Shown in pieces: positions 25,501-40,500 of a DNA stretch of 64,000 nt. The position numbers were made by a program, and so were the translations under genes. Each line of letters opens with the position of its first letter. The stretch's first letter is position 1. The notes below the pieces were generated by a model. The model was not told the origin of the DNA. It worked only from the letters and a program-made list of their open reading frames with translations, and did not search any database. Source of the stretch: Planococcus citri (taxonomy: Eukaryota > Arthropoda > Insecta > Hemiptera > Pseudococcidae); contig NC_088677.1 of assembly GCF_950023065.1 (NCBI RefSeq), forward strand, positions 70,271,469 to 70,335,468, given 5' to 3'.

Positions 25501-28500
25501 ACATCGACAATTGACTCGACACAGGGTTGATAAATTGAAATTCACATCCACATGTGGGATCCAAAACTGATGGATGTGGATGGGTCGACAACTGGACATA
25601 TGTATAGGTACAGAAAAATTAGCATGGTCAATTGGTCATTGTTGTATGGGAAATTCACACATGGGTGTGCTATGCGAAAAGGCATAAGTTTTAGCATGCT
25701 CTTTGCACAATTTTTGTCAATAGGGCAGAGCTGTGGGACCAAAACGATTTTGGGATTGGATTTCGGGATCAAAATTTATTTATTTTGAGATTGGAATTGT
25801 TTTGGGATTCGTCCTTCTAAAATTGTTTTAGTTCTGGGATGAATTGGTTCCAGTTTCAGGATTTTCATTCCAACCAATTTTAAGCCCAAATTGACCAATG
25901 AACCCTGCAAGGGGTCTGAAAATGGGACGTTTTGACGTGGGGAATCTGATGATGTAATTACATACTTAACGTTTTAAATACATATTTTGCTTAATTTGTC
26001 GAGTAATTTTTATTATGATCTGAATGAACGATGATAAATGATGTAAAATGACAATTTATCAAAATAAAATCATAGTAAAAAGGCAAAAATTGAAATCCCT
26101 AAACCAAAACAATTTTGTATTTTGTTTCAGTTCCGGAATTGTTTTGGGTTCAAAATTATATCAGTTCCAGAATTTTTTTGGTTTTGGGATCAAGAAAAAT
26201 AATGATTTTGGTTTCGGGATTAGTTTTGGGATTGGATATAAATTGGGATTTAATTGGTTCCAGTTTCAGGATCCACAGCTCTGCGATAGGGTAGCATGAA
26301 AATACTATTTTTTCTAATTGTTGCCTTACAGCTGAAACCGAGTGTGTCCATAAAAAAGTACGATTTTACGCATCACTGATAAGGTTTGAGTATGCTCGGA
26401 AGGGTTCGTTGAGTCCTGATTGAACATCGGTTAGCTTTGTCATTCAAGCATCTTTCTTGGCGCACTTTTACTGTACCCAGATGCAAATTTTCCATTTCAG
26501 GGCATCCCAGAGTCTTATCAGTGATGCAAGAAAGAGACAATTTTTTTATGGACATAGATACTCAGTGTTTCAGCTTTAGGGTAACAAAATGTTGGTGCTA
26601 TATCCTTCATTTTTCTATGTTTAATTTCTTAAACTATGATTTCTTATTCTTCTGCAATTCTTGCTAGGATTGTTTTGTTGGTCACAAATTCCTTCCATGA
26701 AATCCTTAGTAGCCTGTGGTAACACTATCTCTGAAAGGCTGTGATTTTCTGCTCACATTCTGTACTCATGGTCAATGTTTCACAGGAATAAGTACATTAG
26801 AACTGCCTGTCCATAGGTAGAGGTACAATGGTACATACATAACAGTGTAAAATCCTCTTTCAGAGGCTCAAGTCCATTGTTTTATTTCCCCGCGCTGTGA
26901 GTAAGTTGTTGAATGCAGATCTGGCCATTCCAATTTGTGTCTCAATTTCTTTCAGATCTCTGCCATTAGTGCCATAATTAGAGCTCCTAAATACCAGAAT
27001 TTGTTCATTTCTATTTCTTTTCTTGTGACCCTATCTTGATTGCAAATATTTTGTCATCTTTCTTTGTGAACGCCACAGCTTTTGTTTTTTCTGTATTCAG
27101 TGGTGTAGCCAAGAGGAGAGGAGACTGGGGTGATTGCCCCTCCCCATTGAGGATGAAAATGTTGAATAAAACATACAAAAATTGATGTCTTTTGTAGCCA
27201 TTTTCAAAAAATTTCATTCCCTTCGCTCTAGCAGCAATATTACTTTTATTTTCATGAAATCATATTCCATTATGTAATAAAGCATATTTGAAAAACTCCT
27301 TAAGGTTCTGACTTTTGTTTCTTAAGAATCTGGGTTTGTCCCCTTTTTGGCAAATTCCTGGCCACTCCACTGCCTGCATTTATTTTCATTGCGTACCTAC
27401 TTATTTCAGTCTGACTATGTTTATTTGGTTCAGCATTTTTTGCATCTGGGCTTCTGTCTTGGCAATCATTTCTTTATTGTCTGCATAACTTATCTCATTT
27501 ATTCTTTTCCCATTAATTTTCAGCCCCTTTATGGGTAATTTTTCAGGGAACCCCCTCCGTTTTTTTAGAAACTGGTCAGAATGCGCGAAAAGTGACAATT
27601 TTTGTTGGTAAAAGTATAAGTTTATTCTGAGTGTTTTTTTTGCACGATCTGTAGACATTTTTTCGTCTGGTTCAATTTTTCATCTGGATCACCGTGGGCT
27701 CTTTAATAACCAAAATTCTCAAATGAAGCCAGGGAAATTTTTCTAACAAAAAATGGAGTAAAAGTTAACGTTTTACAAAATTATTGATTGCATAGTTGAT
27801 TTTATGGAATTCCCTGATTTTGAAGTGAAAATTTCAAATTTCTCTAGACATTTCCATAGTTTATCCAGAAAGGCGAAATTCCTAGATTTTTCCCTGGTTT
27901 TCCACAGAATGGACACCACGTTGATACCAAAAAGTTGTGGAACAATGTATGCTGTGTCTCATTCATGCACGAAGGAGATCACTTTGTGATATGAACCATG
28001 TGCATGCATGTGTAGATACAATGTGCATTGCATACAGAGTATTTTATATAGCGGTACAAAGCGAAAATTTTTACGCCAGATCTACGATGTATAATTGTTT
28101 CTCTTTGTACGACTGATTGGTTTTCTCTCCTTATACTCGTACTGGTCGTATCGTACTCGTATCTGTCGAAAAGAATTACATATGAGAATACCGAATAAGA
28201 TATCTAATACCTGTTGCAAACGTTTAGAAAATACGAGTCCTATACCTTCGTAGGTCTAGTCTATAGGTAGGTATTGGTAATATTTAGTTCCAGTTCACAG
28301 TTGGTTTTAACTCGCAATCGCAAATACAAGTACCTACGTATGTGTAGTACTCCATCTCCAGTTTCGACTTGGTACATATATCTCTAACAATAAGAACGAA
28401 AATGAAAATAGACGTATGTAGATGTACTCCAGGCTGCATTGAGTAGACTGCTGGGCGTAGTTGACAGTTGGAATTGATTCGTTTGGTGAAAATCTGAGCG

Positions 28501-31500
28501 CCGATATGTTGATCGGAAGCCCCACGATGATGTACTCCATAAGCTTACTTATACCTACAGTCGATTTGTCTGGTTCGTAAGCGACATTCCACACCGGTTT
28601 AGCGATTCTGAATCTGACGACGACGAAGACATTAAATAGGTCATTACCTTGAATATTAGCGCGTATCATACTATTCGAAAGAGTGTAACGTACGAGAACC
28701 TATTCTCGTATTCGGTAACGGTAGCCACGTCGCGTGCATTTGCCAACATTCCAGGCATACTGGAGAAGGGCGATGACGACTTGCCTATTAATTATTGAAC
28801 TTGGGGGTCGATATTATTGGTGGCAAATAAACATAGGTATTGGTATTCTTCCGGATACATTACAACGTGTTAATTATTGGCGACGGTTTTGTTTTTATGT
28901 TACAGGGTGAACTGATATGGTTCGACCCGGGTGTCGGGCACGCGTTACCTGGAGAAGTTTTAGAGTACCATAAACCGGCTCAAGTGCTCACTGTACAAGC
29001 GGTCATCGGAGGAAAGGTATCTACTTACTATCTAGTCTACTTGTGTTTATATTTTGCGTTACAAATGTCCACAAACATGAATCATTGATTGATGACCCAT
29101 TCATTTCATTTGTATCATTTTCAGCCGCAAGTTTTCTCTTTGACAAGCGCCAATGGCTTGAAACGCAGGCAAGATTTAGGACAGAATGGAATCGAGGATA
29201 TGATACAGCTAAAGTGAGTAGATCTGCGATCAGTTACCTAACAACGGAGCACAGAGCAGGACTCGTTTGTCAACTTTCAAGCAAATGGAATTTTCGGCAA
29301 ATTTTGGAATAAAATTGAGACTTGTGAGAATTCTTTGCGAAAGTGCGAAAGTTCTATGCAAGTTTCGAAAAAAAACCAGACCACTGGTAATTTACACAAA
29401 AATTGAAGCTTATGGGAAATTTTTGATGAAAATGAAAAAAGTGGACATTCTCCACGTGGCAAAAGCAGGACTTGACGAATTCGGCAAAAAAACAGAGCTT
29501 TTTAGCAATTTCTTAGAAAAAAGAGAGACTTTTCAATAATTTTTGAGTAATATAAATTTTTGGAATTTTTAGCACAAAAATGAAAATTTTAAGCATTTTT
29601 TTAAGCAAAAAAACGAGTCTATTTGACAACTTTGAATTTTTGCAATTTTTGACAGAAACCGAGACTTTATCAATTGCAGCAGGAGATCGAGCTTTTCAGC
29701 AATTTTTAACGAAAAAGCAAAATTTTTCAGTAATTTTTAGCAAAAAAAGTGAAATCAGCTGAACCAGCTGGAAATTTTTTGGTGAAACGTGAAAATTTTG
29801 ACTGTTTTCTGACAAAAAACAAGACTTTGAAAATTTCAGCAAAAAGTATTTTATGGAAATTTCTGCCAAGAAACGAAACAAAGTGTAGAAAAATTGCTAA
29901 AACCACTCGAGTGGAAATGCAGCTATTGAAATTATTGGTTCATTCGACAAATATTATGAAACGCGTGTAATTAATGAAACGAAACGTGAAATTTCGTCTA
30001 ATAATGGTTAAACGTAAACGTTAAAACGCGCTCGTGTTATGATTTATGTTTCAGTGATTTGAACGAAGCGTCCTTATTATGGAATTTGAAAATACGCTAC
30101 GAAAAGGAATTAATTTACGTAAGTACATGCTCTCGCCTCTTACATCAGTCGTTTGATGCCATCCCATTCCAATACCTTCGGTTCGCGGATTCGTTTCATT
30201 CGATTCTATCGAAGTCGATGATGATCACGATGAAACGATGACGATGTGGGAGAGAAGATACCGCATATAAAATTGCTCGGTGTTCGCCCCAATTTCGCCA
30301 CGTATTCGAATTATTTATAAATCGTCGAATAAAAAATTTTAATTAATCGCGACTCGCGAAATTCGCGAATAACCAATTCCGTACGAACGTTAATTTGATT
30401 TTTAACGAGTTTCCCTTTTTTTGTTCCCTTTTCTTCTTTTGACTTTTTTTATTCAAATTCAAAAAGAATTATTTCAGGTCATAGAAGTACGAATGGTGGG
30501 ATGGAGGATCGAAAAAAGAATTTTGTAGTATTTGGCTCTCCATTTTTTAAAATTTGGTCATTTGGCTCTTCTTGGGGTCATTTTCACATAATTCAAACCT
30601 GTTGAGTTCAAAAATATCATTTCTCTCCAGATCCGGGGAGGAGGAAGGAGGAAGGAGGAAAGCTTCATCCAAATTTATTTATTTCATAGGTATTTACGAG
30701 TGTAATATGATGTGAACGTATTGTAACTAATAGCTATTGCTTTTTCTTTCCTTTTTGCAGACGTATACGGGCAGCATTTTGGTAGCTGTGAATCCTTACA
30801 AAATGTACGATATGTATGGTCTCGATATGGTCAAGAAGTACGAAGGCCAAATTTTGGGAACGTTACCACCGTAAGTAATTTAATGGTGTTATTTTTTCCT
30901 TCAGTCTTTGTCTTACTCACTTGTCCCTCGATTCTCACGAAGAGGCACCTTCAAACGAGGTGAGGAAATTTGAATGAACCTTGTCCTGTGCCTCTTCGGT
31001 AATCTGTACTCATCAAAATCCATCGTTGAAATATTGTTTTTTTTTTCAATTCACGCATTTTTTTGTCGTAAATCGAATCGAAATTTTGGCCAAGGTGGTT
31101 TTCAATATGGCAAAACAATTTCCGGGGTCAGTTTTTTTACCACAGGGCACCTTTCTCTCAAAAATGGGCCAAAAAAAGTTGGGGCCTTAAAAGACTACAT
31201 TGACCGCATACCAGACAGCTTTTAAAAGCCAGAAACATAGGTCAATGACCCTACGACGCCAGACCTGTAGGATGCTGGATGACTCTCAAAAGCCAGATAG
31301 ACAAATCAATGACCTTACAAAGGCAGACAGAACGTCACATAGCCATAAAAACTCAGACAGGCAAGTCAATGACCTTAGGAGCCCAAACAGGACTCCATAT
31401 GGTCCTCAAAAGCCAGACAGGTAGGTCAATGACCTCACAAGACCAGACAGCATGCCAGACAGCCCTTCAAAAGCCAACCAGAAAGTTCAATGACCTTACA

Positions 31501-34500
31501 AGTCCAGACATGATGCCAGACGGCCTTCAAAACACAGCCAGAGAGGTCAATGACCGTAGGAGCCTAAACAACAAAAGACCAGACGGCCTTCAAAACCTAG
31601 ACAGGCAGGTCAATGACGTTAAGTGGCTAGACAAGACTCCAGACGGTCTTCAAGAGCCAAACAGGCAGGTCAATGACCTCACAAGACCAGACAGCATGCC
31701 AGACAGCCCTTCAAAAGTCAAACACACAGGTCAATGACCTTGCGAGACCATACAGGATGCCGGAGGGCCTTCAAAACCCAGACAGACAGGTCAATGACCT
31801 TAGGAGCCCAGACAGGACTCCAGCTGATCCTCATAAGCCAGATAGGTAGGTCAATGACCTCACAAGACCAGACAGCATGCCAGACGGCCTTCAAAAGCCA
31901 GACAGATAGTTCAATGACCTCAGGAGCCCAAACAACAAAAGACCAGACAGGATGCCAGACGGCCTTCAAAACCTAGACAGGCAGGTCAATGACGTTAAGA
32001 GGCTAGACAAGACTCCAGACGGTCTTCAAAAGTCAAACAGGCAGGTCAATGACCTTACAAGACCAAACTAGACCCCCAGACAAAAGACCAGGCAGGATGC
32101 CAGACGGCCTTCAAAACCTAGACAGACCGGTCAATGACTTTAAGAGCCTAGACAAGACAAGGCTCCAGATGGTCTTCAAAAGCCAAACAGACATGTCAAT
32201 GACCTTACAAGACTCGATAGGATGCCAGACGGTCTTCAAAAGCCAGACAGACAAGTCAATGACCTCACAAGGCCAGACTGGTAGTCAGACAACCTTAAGA
32301 AACCATACACATCAGGTCAATTGGCTTTCAGTGGGCAGACAAGACTTTGGACGCCTTCCTTTCATTTAAATTGGGTCATTTTTGAGCTTGAGCCATTTCT
32401 TACCTATGTTGTTGAATTATTTTCAAAAAATATTTCTGTTGTTTATACATACATTTTATTTTGTTGGAAATGAAGGATTTGAGCTTTTTAAAAACTTTCT
32501 TGATTTGTCCGATTGGGCAGGGTATTCTACAATTCTACATGTTACACTTTTCAAAGCAATTTGTTTCCCCAACATGGAATTGGAAACCTAGAGAGCAACA
32601 AAGGGGTTAAGAATATGTAATTTTTGGCAATCTTGAATGAACTTCGATGCTTACTTACTTGCTGAATTTATGTCATTTTCAAAAAATTTTCTATATGAGA
32701 CTTGTGTTTTCAATTATTTTTAGGTAGGTAAATTTGGCCAGTTTCACAACTTTTGGAAAACAAATTTGCAGCATTGCGTAATTTTGATGATAGGGTATTT
32801 TTTCAATTTTTTAAAATATTTTTCCATAAATGTTCGCAATATTCCTCCAATTTTTATCATTTTCATCAATTTCTGGTTGAAGATTCGAAATCAGTGATCA
32901 GGATTATTTACGATTTTCCTCCATTCTAATTAATCAAACGCTGGTTTTAACTTTTGCAGACACCTATTCGCCATTGGCTCAGCAGCTTACAGCGGCCTCA
33001 CGAAGAGCAACCAAGTGGTAGTGATATCAGGCGAATCTGGTTCCGGCAAAACCGAATCGACCAAATTAGTGATGCAATACTTGGCGGCAGTCAATAAATC
33101 GCCGTCTAATTTGATAACCGAGCAAATTCTGGAAGCGTCGCCTCTGTTGGAGAGTTTCGGTAATGCGAAAACCGTGCGAAATGATAATTCGTCAAGATTC
33201 GGCAAATATTTGGAAGTCTATTTCAAAGAGTAAGTAAAGTGTACGCTTTGATCGTAAATTCGGTATTCGGTCATGCAATCTTACGCGGTTATATCTCTCG
33301 TGTTACGTCTTACGTAATGAATCGTCGTCGTCGCATGTTACGTATATGCAAGTGTAAATATGCCTATTGCTGCCTTTGCCTATAACCTAACCTACCTTCA
33401 TACATGTATAGATTATGTGTAGTATTGTATACTTTTTTACGAGTAATTCGCATGGAGTAAGTATGTAGTCTGTCTGCGTGTGTGTAGGCTGTCGCACGAA
33501 CCGAATAAAAAAATTTATAGAGAGATACGATACACGATACCGAGATTATTAATGCAAAGAATTGGAGAAAGAAAAAAAAAGATGAAAAAAACGTGCTTCG
33601 AATGCGCTGTTGAGTGTGTTGTAGTCGACGTATTGTTGAGAGATTATACGTTTCGCGTTACCCAGCATTGCTTTTTAATGGTACATTAACATTACTTGTG
33701 TACACGTGAGATGAGATAACTTTGCATTTGGGTGTATATTCGTAACTCTTACTCTCTCTCAGTCTCATATGTATATTGGGATATGTGCAATGATCGGTGA
33801 CCAGGTTGAATATGTGTCTGCCAGCCGCCTCGTACGCTAATTAGCTAGTAGTTAGCTAGTTGATTTTTGGTGAAGGCTGTAAGCAGTGTAAGATGAATGA
33901 TTCGGAGCCAATCATCAATCAGTTTGTATTCGTCTTGAATATTCAATGATTTTTACCAATTCTTTTACTGTTTTTTGCAGAGGTATCATTATTGGAGCCA
34001 AAGTAACCGAATATCTGCTGGAGAAGTCAAGAATCGTTACCCAAGCCCCGGACGAAAGAAATTACCACGTGTTTTATGAACTGTTGGCCGGATTAACTGA
34101 GGAAGAAAAACTCAAATATGGGCTTTTATCCGCCGATAAATACTTCTATTTGAATCAGGTTCGTGGTTGAGAAAAAGTTCAATATGAAATCTTTTTATAT
34201 TCTCGCTGGAGGAAATTTTTAAATTAATACAAGTTGTTTTGTAAGGGGGTAGAAAAATTTTCAGATTTAAATGATATCGGGCACCATTAACAAAAAATAT
34301 ATTCCAAATGGCAAAACATTTTGAACCAAACAAAAAGTTGAATCGAAAGAGCTTGAAAAAATACATCAAGAGACAAAATTTGATGTGTTGAAGTGCATTT
34401 TTCAATTCTTGGTGTATTTTTAGAAACCTAATGTGAGTCAAAAATGATGAAAAATCAAAATTTTAGCAAAGTTACCTAAAAATCTGAAATTTAGTTTGTA

Positions 34501-37500
34501 CATGGAGCCCCCAGCAGATTTTGAAAAATGAAAATAAATTCTTACAAAATTTCATCGAATAAAGCTGGCGAGCTAAAATTTACTTTGCACCCTGATTTCA
34601 ACATATCGAATCAATTGGGAGGTGGTTTGAGGCCTTTCTGGAACTACCATCAGCCGTATTTTGAAAATTCCATAAAGGTAAAAAATAAAAATAAATAAAT
34701 TAAATAAAAAATTTAAAAAATGAGAAAAAATAAAAAAACAAATTTTAAAATGAAAAAAAAATTGAAAAAATTGAAAAAATAAAAAAAAATTGAAAAAGAT
34801 AAAAATTAAAAAAAAATTTTAAAATGAAAAAAAGTGAAAAATGAAAAAAATTGAAAAATTGAAGATTAAAATGGAAGAAAAAAACGTAAAATATACTTTT
34901 GTATTGCTGAAAAGAAGTGGGGAGAGGATCATTCGGATGGAAAGTTAAGTAAATTTTTTTTTCAAGTCTTTCTCCACTTCAAATTACTGCAGGACGTTGA
35001 TTTTTCAATTATGCTACATCCTTGTGATTTCCTTTCGACTGATATGTTCATGTTTACGCTATCGAACCCCTCCAAAAATTTAGTCATTTTGATCAGATTA
35101 CGTTGAAATGACTTCCAGTCCTAGAATTACGTAAAGAAAGCAAATAAGCTTGGGTTTTCTTTTTTGGGACTGGCGAGAAAATTTCATTTAAAAAAAATTA
35201 TAAACCAGGAATTTGTGTGCCCCTGAAGCTCTTTAGAAGTAAAAAAAAATTAATGCGGCGACGAACTGTCCGAAAATGAACAAACTTAAAACATTTTGAT
35301 CCCTTCCCCTCCCAACCCAACCAGCATTGGTCCCAAAGGTCCAGTCTCTAGATTATACATTTCAATTTTTTGGTTTAGCTGTTTTTAAAAATTTTGAGAC
35401 GCATAAATTCCCTAGAATTGGCTTCGTTAAGTCAAAACTTGCTTTCGGAGCTTTCGGGTTTTAGAGGTGGTGTGAGGGGGGGGGGGTGGAAAATAAAGTC
35501 AGTGTGATGATAATAAATTTCCATGGAATTACTTTACTAATTTTGAAAACAAAGCTGTCAGTTCGTTACAAGATTGTAGTGTTCCAGTGCTCCTAACTCA
35601 TTTTAAAATATACCTGCGTTTACTTTTGTTTTACAGGGAGGCAGCTGCGACATCGATGGCAAATACGATGGAGAAGATTTCCAATCTTTGTTGTCTGCCA
35701 TGCAAGTTTTGGGATTCACTTCCGAAGAACAAGATACCATTTTTAGGATTCTCGCTTCCGGTAAGCTAATTATTTTTTTCAAACACATTATTTTGTTTTG
35801 CAGAAATTCACATTTCATTGTGAAATTATAAAGTCTTAAAATGGTTCTCATATTGATATATTTTGATTTCTGGTTTTTTACAGTTTTACATTTGGGAAAC
35901 GTGTACTTTCATCGCAAACAATTGAAACATGGCCAAGAAGGAGTAGAAATAGGTTCAGATGCGGAGATCAGATGGACGGGGCATTTATTAAGATTGGACC
36001 CGGATGGTATCAAGCAAGCTTTAACCACCAAAACGACGGTAAGATCGAAGATGTCGAGCCTTTTTCCACGTCTGTTGTAATTCGACGCTTTCATCATGGT
36101 CATTCAACTCACCTGCCACTGTTTTTTGTAGGAAGCACGAAATGAAAGACTGTTCACAGCGCTGAATATAGATCAAGCTTTAGATACCAGAGATGCTTTC
36201 GCCAAAGCATTGTACAGTTCGCTATTTACCTGGTTAGTTGCTCGAATTAACCACATCGTGTATAAAGGTACCAAAAGAACGTCAGCTATTTCGATACTCG
36301 ATATATTCGGATTCGAAGATTTCAAGGTACGTAATTTTCATAGAGGAAGTATTTAGAAATCATAACGAAGTCAACACTAATACGTCACGCCAATTTTCAA
36401 TTACAGGAAAACAGCTTCGAACAATTATGTATTAATTACGCCAACGAGAATTTACAGTTTTATTTTAATAAACACGTTTTCAAATTGGAACAACAAGAAT
36501 ACGCCAAGGAAAAAATTCAATGGCAGAATATCACATTCAACGTAAGCCTCTTCTACACACCTTGTCTCATCGATATATCGATAGTCGAATATCTACGGCT
36601 CATTTATTTCGATCTGATTTTTACAATACGTAGGATAACCTACCAGTTATACATCTACTGTCGAAGAAACCTGTCGGAATACTTCATTTATTAGATGACG
36701 AATCGAATTTCCCCAAAGCGACGGATTCTTCGTTTTTGGAAAAGTGTCACTATAATCACGCCTTGAACGAGTTGTACTCGAGACCTCGCCTGAATGTGCC
36801 GGAATTCGGTATCCGGCATTTCGCCGGCCCTGTTTGGTACAATGTGGACGGATTCTTGGATAAGAATCGCGATACTTTGAGGACCGATGTGGTAGATTTG
36901 TTGATTTCGAGCTCTTTACCGGTAAGCGATTCGCTCAGTAGGGACAAACGAGTAGAAATAATACCATGTTGAAATGTTTTCATGTTTTTTTTTGTCCTAT
37001 TTAGATGGTCAGCAAAATGTTCACAGCTTTGAGAAATACGTACGAAACTTCCAAAACTTTAAACAAAGCTAACGGCAGATTTGTAACAATGAAACCCCGA
37101 ACACCTACGGTCGCCGCCAGATTCCACGATTCTTTGCAGCAGTTATTAGAGTCCATGTCCAAGTGTCATCCTTGGTTCGTGCGATGCATAAAACCAAACT
37201 CTGAAAAGGCAGCTATGAAGTTCGATATGCCCGTTGTTTTGGAACAACTAAGATATTCCGGTATGTTGGAAACGATCCGTATTCGCAAACTCGGTTACCC
37301 GGTTCGAATGAAGTTTATGGAATTCGTTGAAAGATACCGATATCTACTACCTACCAGAATGTGTACACCGAGAGGAGCACCTGCTAGGTAAGCTCTATAA
37401 ATTTCTTCTGCACTTATCTGTATTGCTGAATTATACGTAGGTACCTATTTTTGGTATCGTAATTGATTTCGACGAACTCGTCATCCTACAGGGAACTGTG

Positions 37501-40500
37501 TCATATCATTTTGGAAAACCACGGTGAAGATTATCAACTGGGTACGACTCGGGTATTCTTGCGCGAGAACTTGGAACGTGAATTGGAGAGAGAAAGAGCT
37601 GAAATCTTACACAAGGCTGCCATGACCATTCAACGTAACGTCAGAGGGTTCTTGGCTCAGAAACGATATCAAAACGCCAAACAAAGCGCCATCAAAATTC
37701 AGTCCGCCGTTAGAGGCTGGAAAGAGCGTAGGAAATACGTGGTGCTGAGAAGAGGTGTTGTCAAAACGCAGGCCTTGTATCGAGGCAGAAAGCAAAGGCA
37801 GCGATATAATCAACTAAAGGTACGTAGATGCGTACTAAACAATACACCCTTCGCACTTATGCAGGGGAAGGGGGGAGAAAACATATTAGGTCGGACCAGA
37901 TCAGCAAAATGACCTTATCTGAGCAGATATGATTACACGATGAGGAGGTCTTTCTTTTGAAGAAATGATTTACTCAGATCTTTCTCGGTTTTCCAGACCC
38001 TTCAAATATCAACCAAACTTGAAAATGATAAGGGGAACTGGGGAAGGGTAAATTTAGTAGGATTGAGGGCTTAAATTTCAAATGGAAAATTACAAAGGGT
38101 TATTGAAGAAATGAAATACATGAAGAGCAAATCTGGAAATTTTTGCAAAAAACAAGACTTCGACTTTTAATGGCAGTTTTGGCTAAAAAAATAACTTCGC
38201 AATTATTTTGGCAGGAAAATCTGTATTTTTTGAAAATTTTGATAAAAAGTGAAAACATTTTGACAATTTGGGCAAAAGTTAGAACTTTTTCACAATTTTG
38301 ACAAGAATTAAAACTTGGCATAAAATGAGACTTTTTTCGGAAAGTTTTGAAAAAACGGGAACACTTCTTTTTGAAAAGAAAAAACAGGAATTTTACTGGA
38401 TAATTTCGAAAAAAAAAACAGTATATTTTCAAATAAAAATTGAAATTTTGGTAAAATTTTAGCAAAAAACATTTTACTGAGAAAATTTTAAAAAAAAAGG
38501 GTATTTTTTCACAAAAATTAAATTTTTGGCAATTCTGGCAAAGAATCACTGAGCAATTTTGGTAAAACTGGACTTTTATGACAAAAATGAGTCCTTCTGA
38601 CAATTTTGAAAAAAATTGCATTTTCTGACCATTTTTGTGGGAAACTAGACTTTTCTGGAAATTTTAATTTGGAAAAATCGTAACTTTTGATAATTTTGAC
38701 TATAAATAGAACATTTTTGTAAAAAAAGTACCTACTTCTGTTGAATAATTTTGAAATTATAACTTTTAGCACTTTTGACCAAAATTAGAACTTTTTTTGG
38801 CGTACTTGAAAGAACTTCTGTTGGATAATTTTGAAATTGTAACTTTTGGAAATCTTGATTGCACTTTCTGACCATTTTTGTAAAAAACAAAATTTTTCTG
38901 AAAATTTGAAAATTTCAGACTAAAAAAATGTTTACTGGAGACATTGGAAAAATGAAAAGGGGGCTTTTTGGATAAAAAATCGTAACTTTTGAAAATTTTG
39001 ACTATAAGGCTGCGGACACGACATGAGCGTTGAGCGTTAGCGAGAGCGTTGGCGAAAATTTAAAAAACGTAATTTTAACGTTAGACGATTTTGACGAGAA
39101 TATTTCTGAGCGATGACACTCAACGCTCAGAAATATCAAAAAATTTTGATATTTGAGCATCAGCGAGAGCGTCAAACGAACTTTGAAAATTTGAAAACGC
39201 TCACGCTGACGCTCAACGCTCATGTCATGTCCGTAGCCTAAATATAACCTTTTCAGCGTAAAAAAGGTACTTCTGTTGAATAATTTTGAAATTGTAACTT
39301 TTGGCAATTTTGACCAAAATTAGAACTTTTTTTAGGGTAAAAGAAAAACTTCTGTTGGATGATTTGAAAAAAAGCAACTGGTCTTTTGACAACAAAACGT
39401 AGAGTTTTATTAGCTATTTTGGCAAACACAAGAGACAGAATTTTTTTTTTCAATTGCAAGTACGAGCTCTCCACAATTTTTTGCAAAGAAAAAACAGGAA
39501 TTTTAGTGTTTTTTTTAAAAATTTTATGAGCATTTTTTTTGACAAAAATAAACACTTTAATACTTGTATTAGCAATATTGGCAAAAATATGACTTTCATT
39601 GGACAATTTTGAAAAAAAAATACATACAAAAAAAACACTATTTTGATAAAAAGTAAATACGTAGAACTTCTTAGTAATTTTTGCAAAATATAGGATTTTT
39701 TGCCAATTTTGACGATTTTTGGATTTAATTGGGTGATTTTGAAGAAAAGAACAGTTTATCAAAAACAGGTACTCTTGACAAGAAACAGGATATTTCTGGC
39801 ATTTTTGGTAGAAAACAGGAATTTTACTGTGCCATTTTGGAGAAACCAGTAATTTTTTGACAAAAATTAGAACCATCGTTTGTGTTTTATATTTTTAAAA
39901 AAATCCCTTTTTTGGCAATATTTTTGGCAGAAACAGGACTCACATTGCCTCTCGGACAATTTTGGATAAACTGGACTTTCCTCAAAATTTTGACAGAAAT
40001 CAGAACTTTTTGACAATCAACAAGTACCTACATATTTCTTTTCGGAAATGTTAGTGAAAAATATCAGCTTTTTAGCAATTTTGGTAGAACAGACAGATTT
40101 CTGCATTTTGGCCATAAAACAAGAATTTGATTTGTTGATTTTAGAAAAAAAAAAAAAAAACAGTGACTTTTCACGCAATTAATGCGAAAATTATGGATTT
40201 TTATGTAAAAAAAGCAATAAATTTTTAGCAATTTCGGATAACATTAGGAATTTTTGACAATTTTGACAATTAAGGGACTTTTTGATCAATTTTACCTGAC
40301 CGGATCTACGATCTACTTACGGTCATATGCAATCTTTTCCGCTCTAGGAAATCGTAGTACAAATTCGTATTTATTGTATGTAATTGTTAAAATTAAATTT
40401 TTGTTAATTCTGTTAAACAGGAAGAACTGAAACGCCGAGCTGAATTAGCCAGAGAACGAGCTCGTGTTAAAGCACAGAAAGAAGATCAAGAACGTACTTC

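Noticed and set aside
31279..31737. 152-codon + strand ORF
   Set aside because: It is a direct translation of the ~60-bp minisatellite inside intron 5; it has no start context or domain and is bounded by a canonical donor and acceptor.
38100..39876. Long - strand ORFs up to 207 codons in intron 14
   Set aside because: They come from the GACAATTTTGGCAAAA repeat family, whose reverse strand lacks stops in one frame. The products are Phe/Lys/Asn low complexity.
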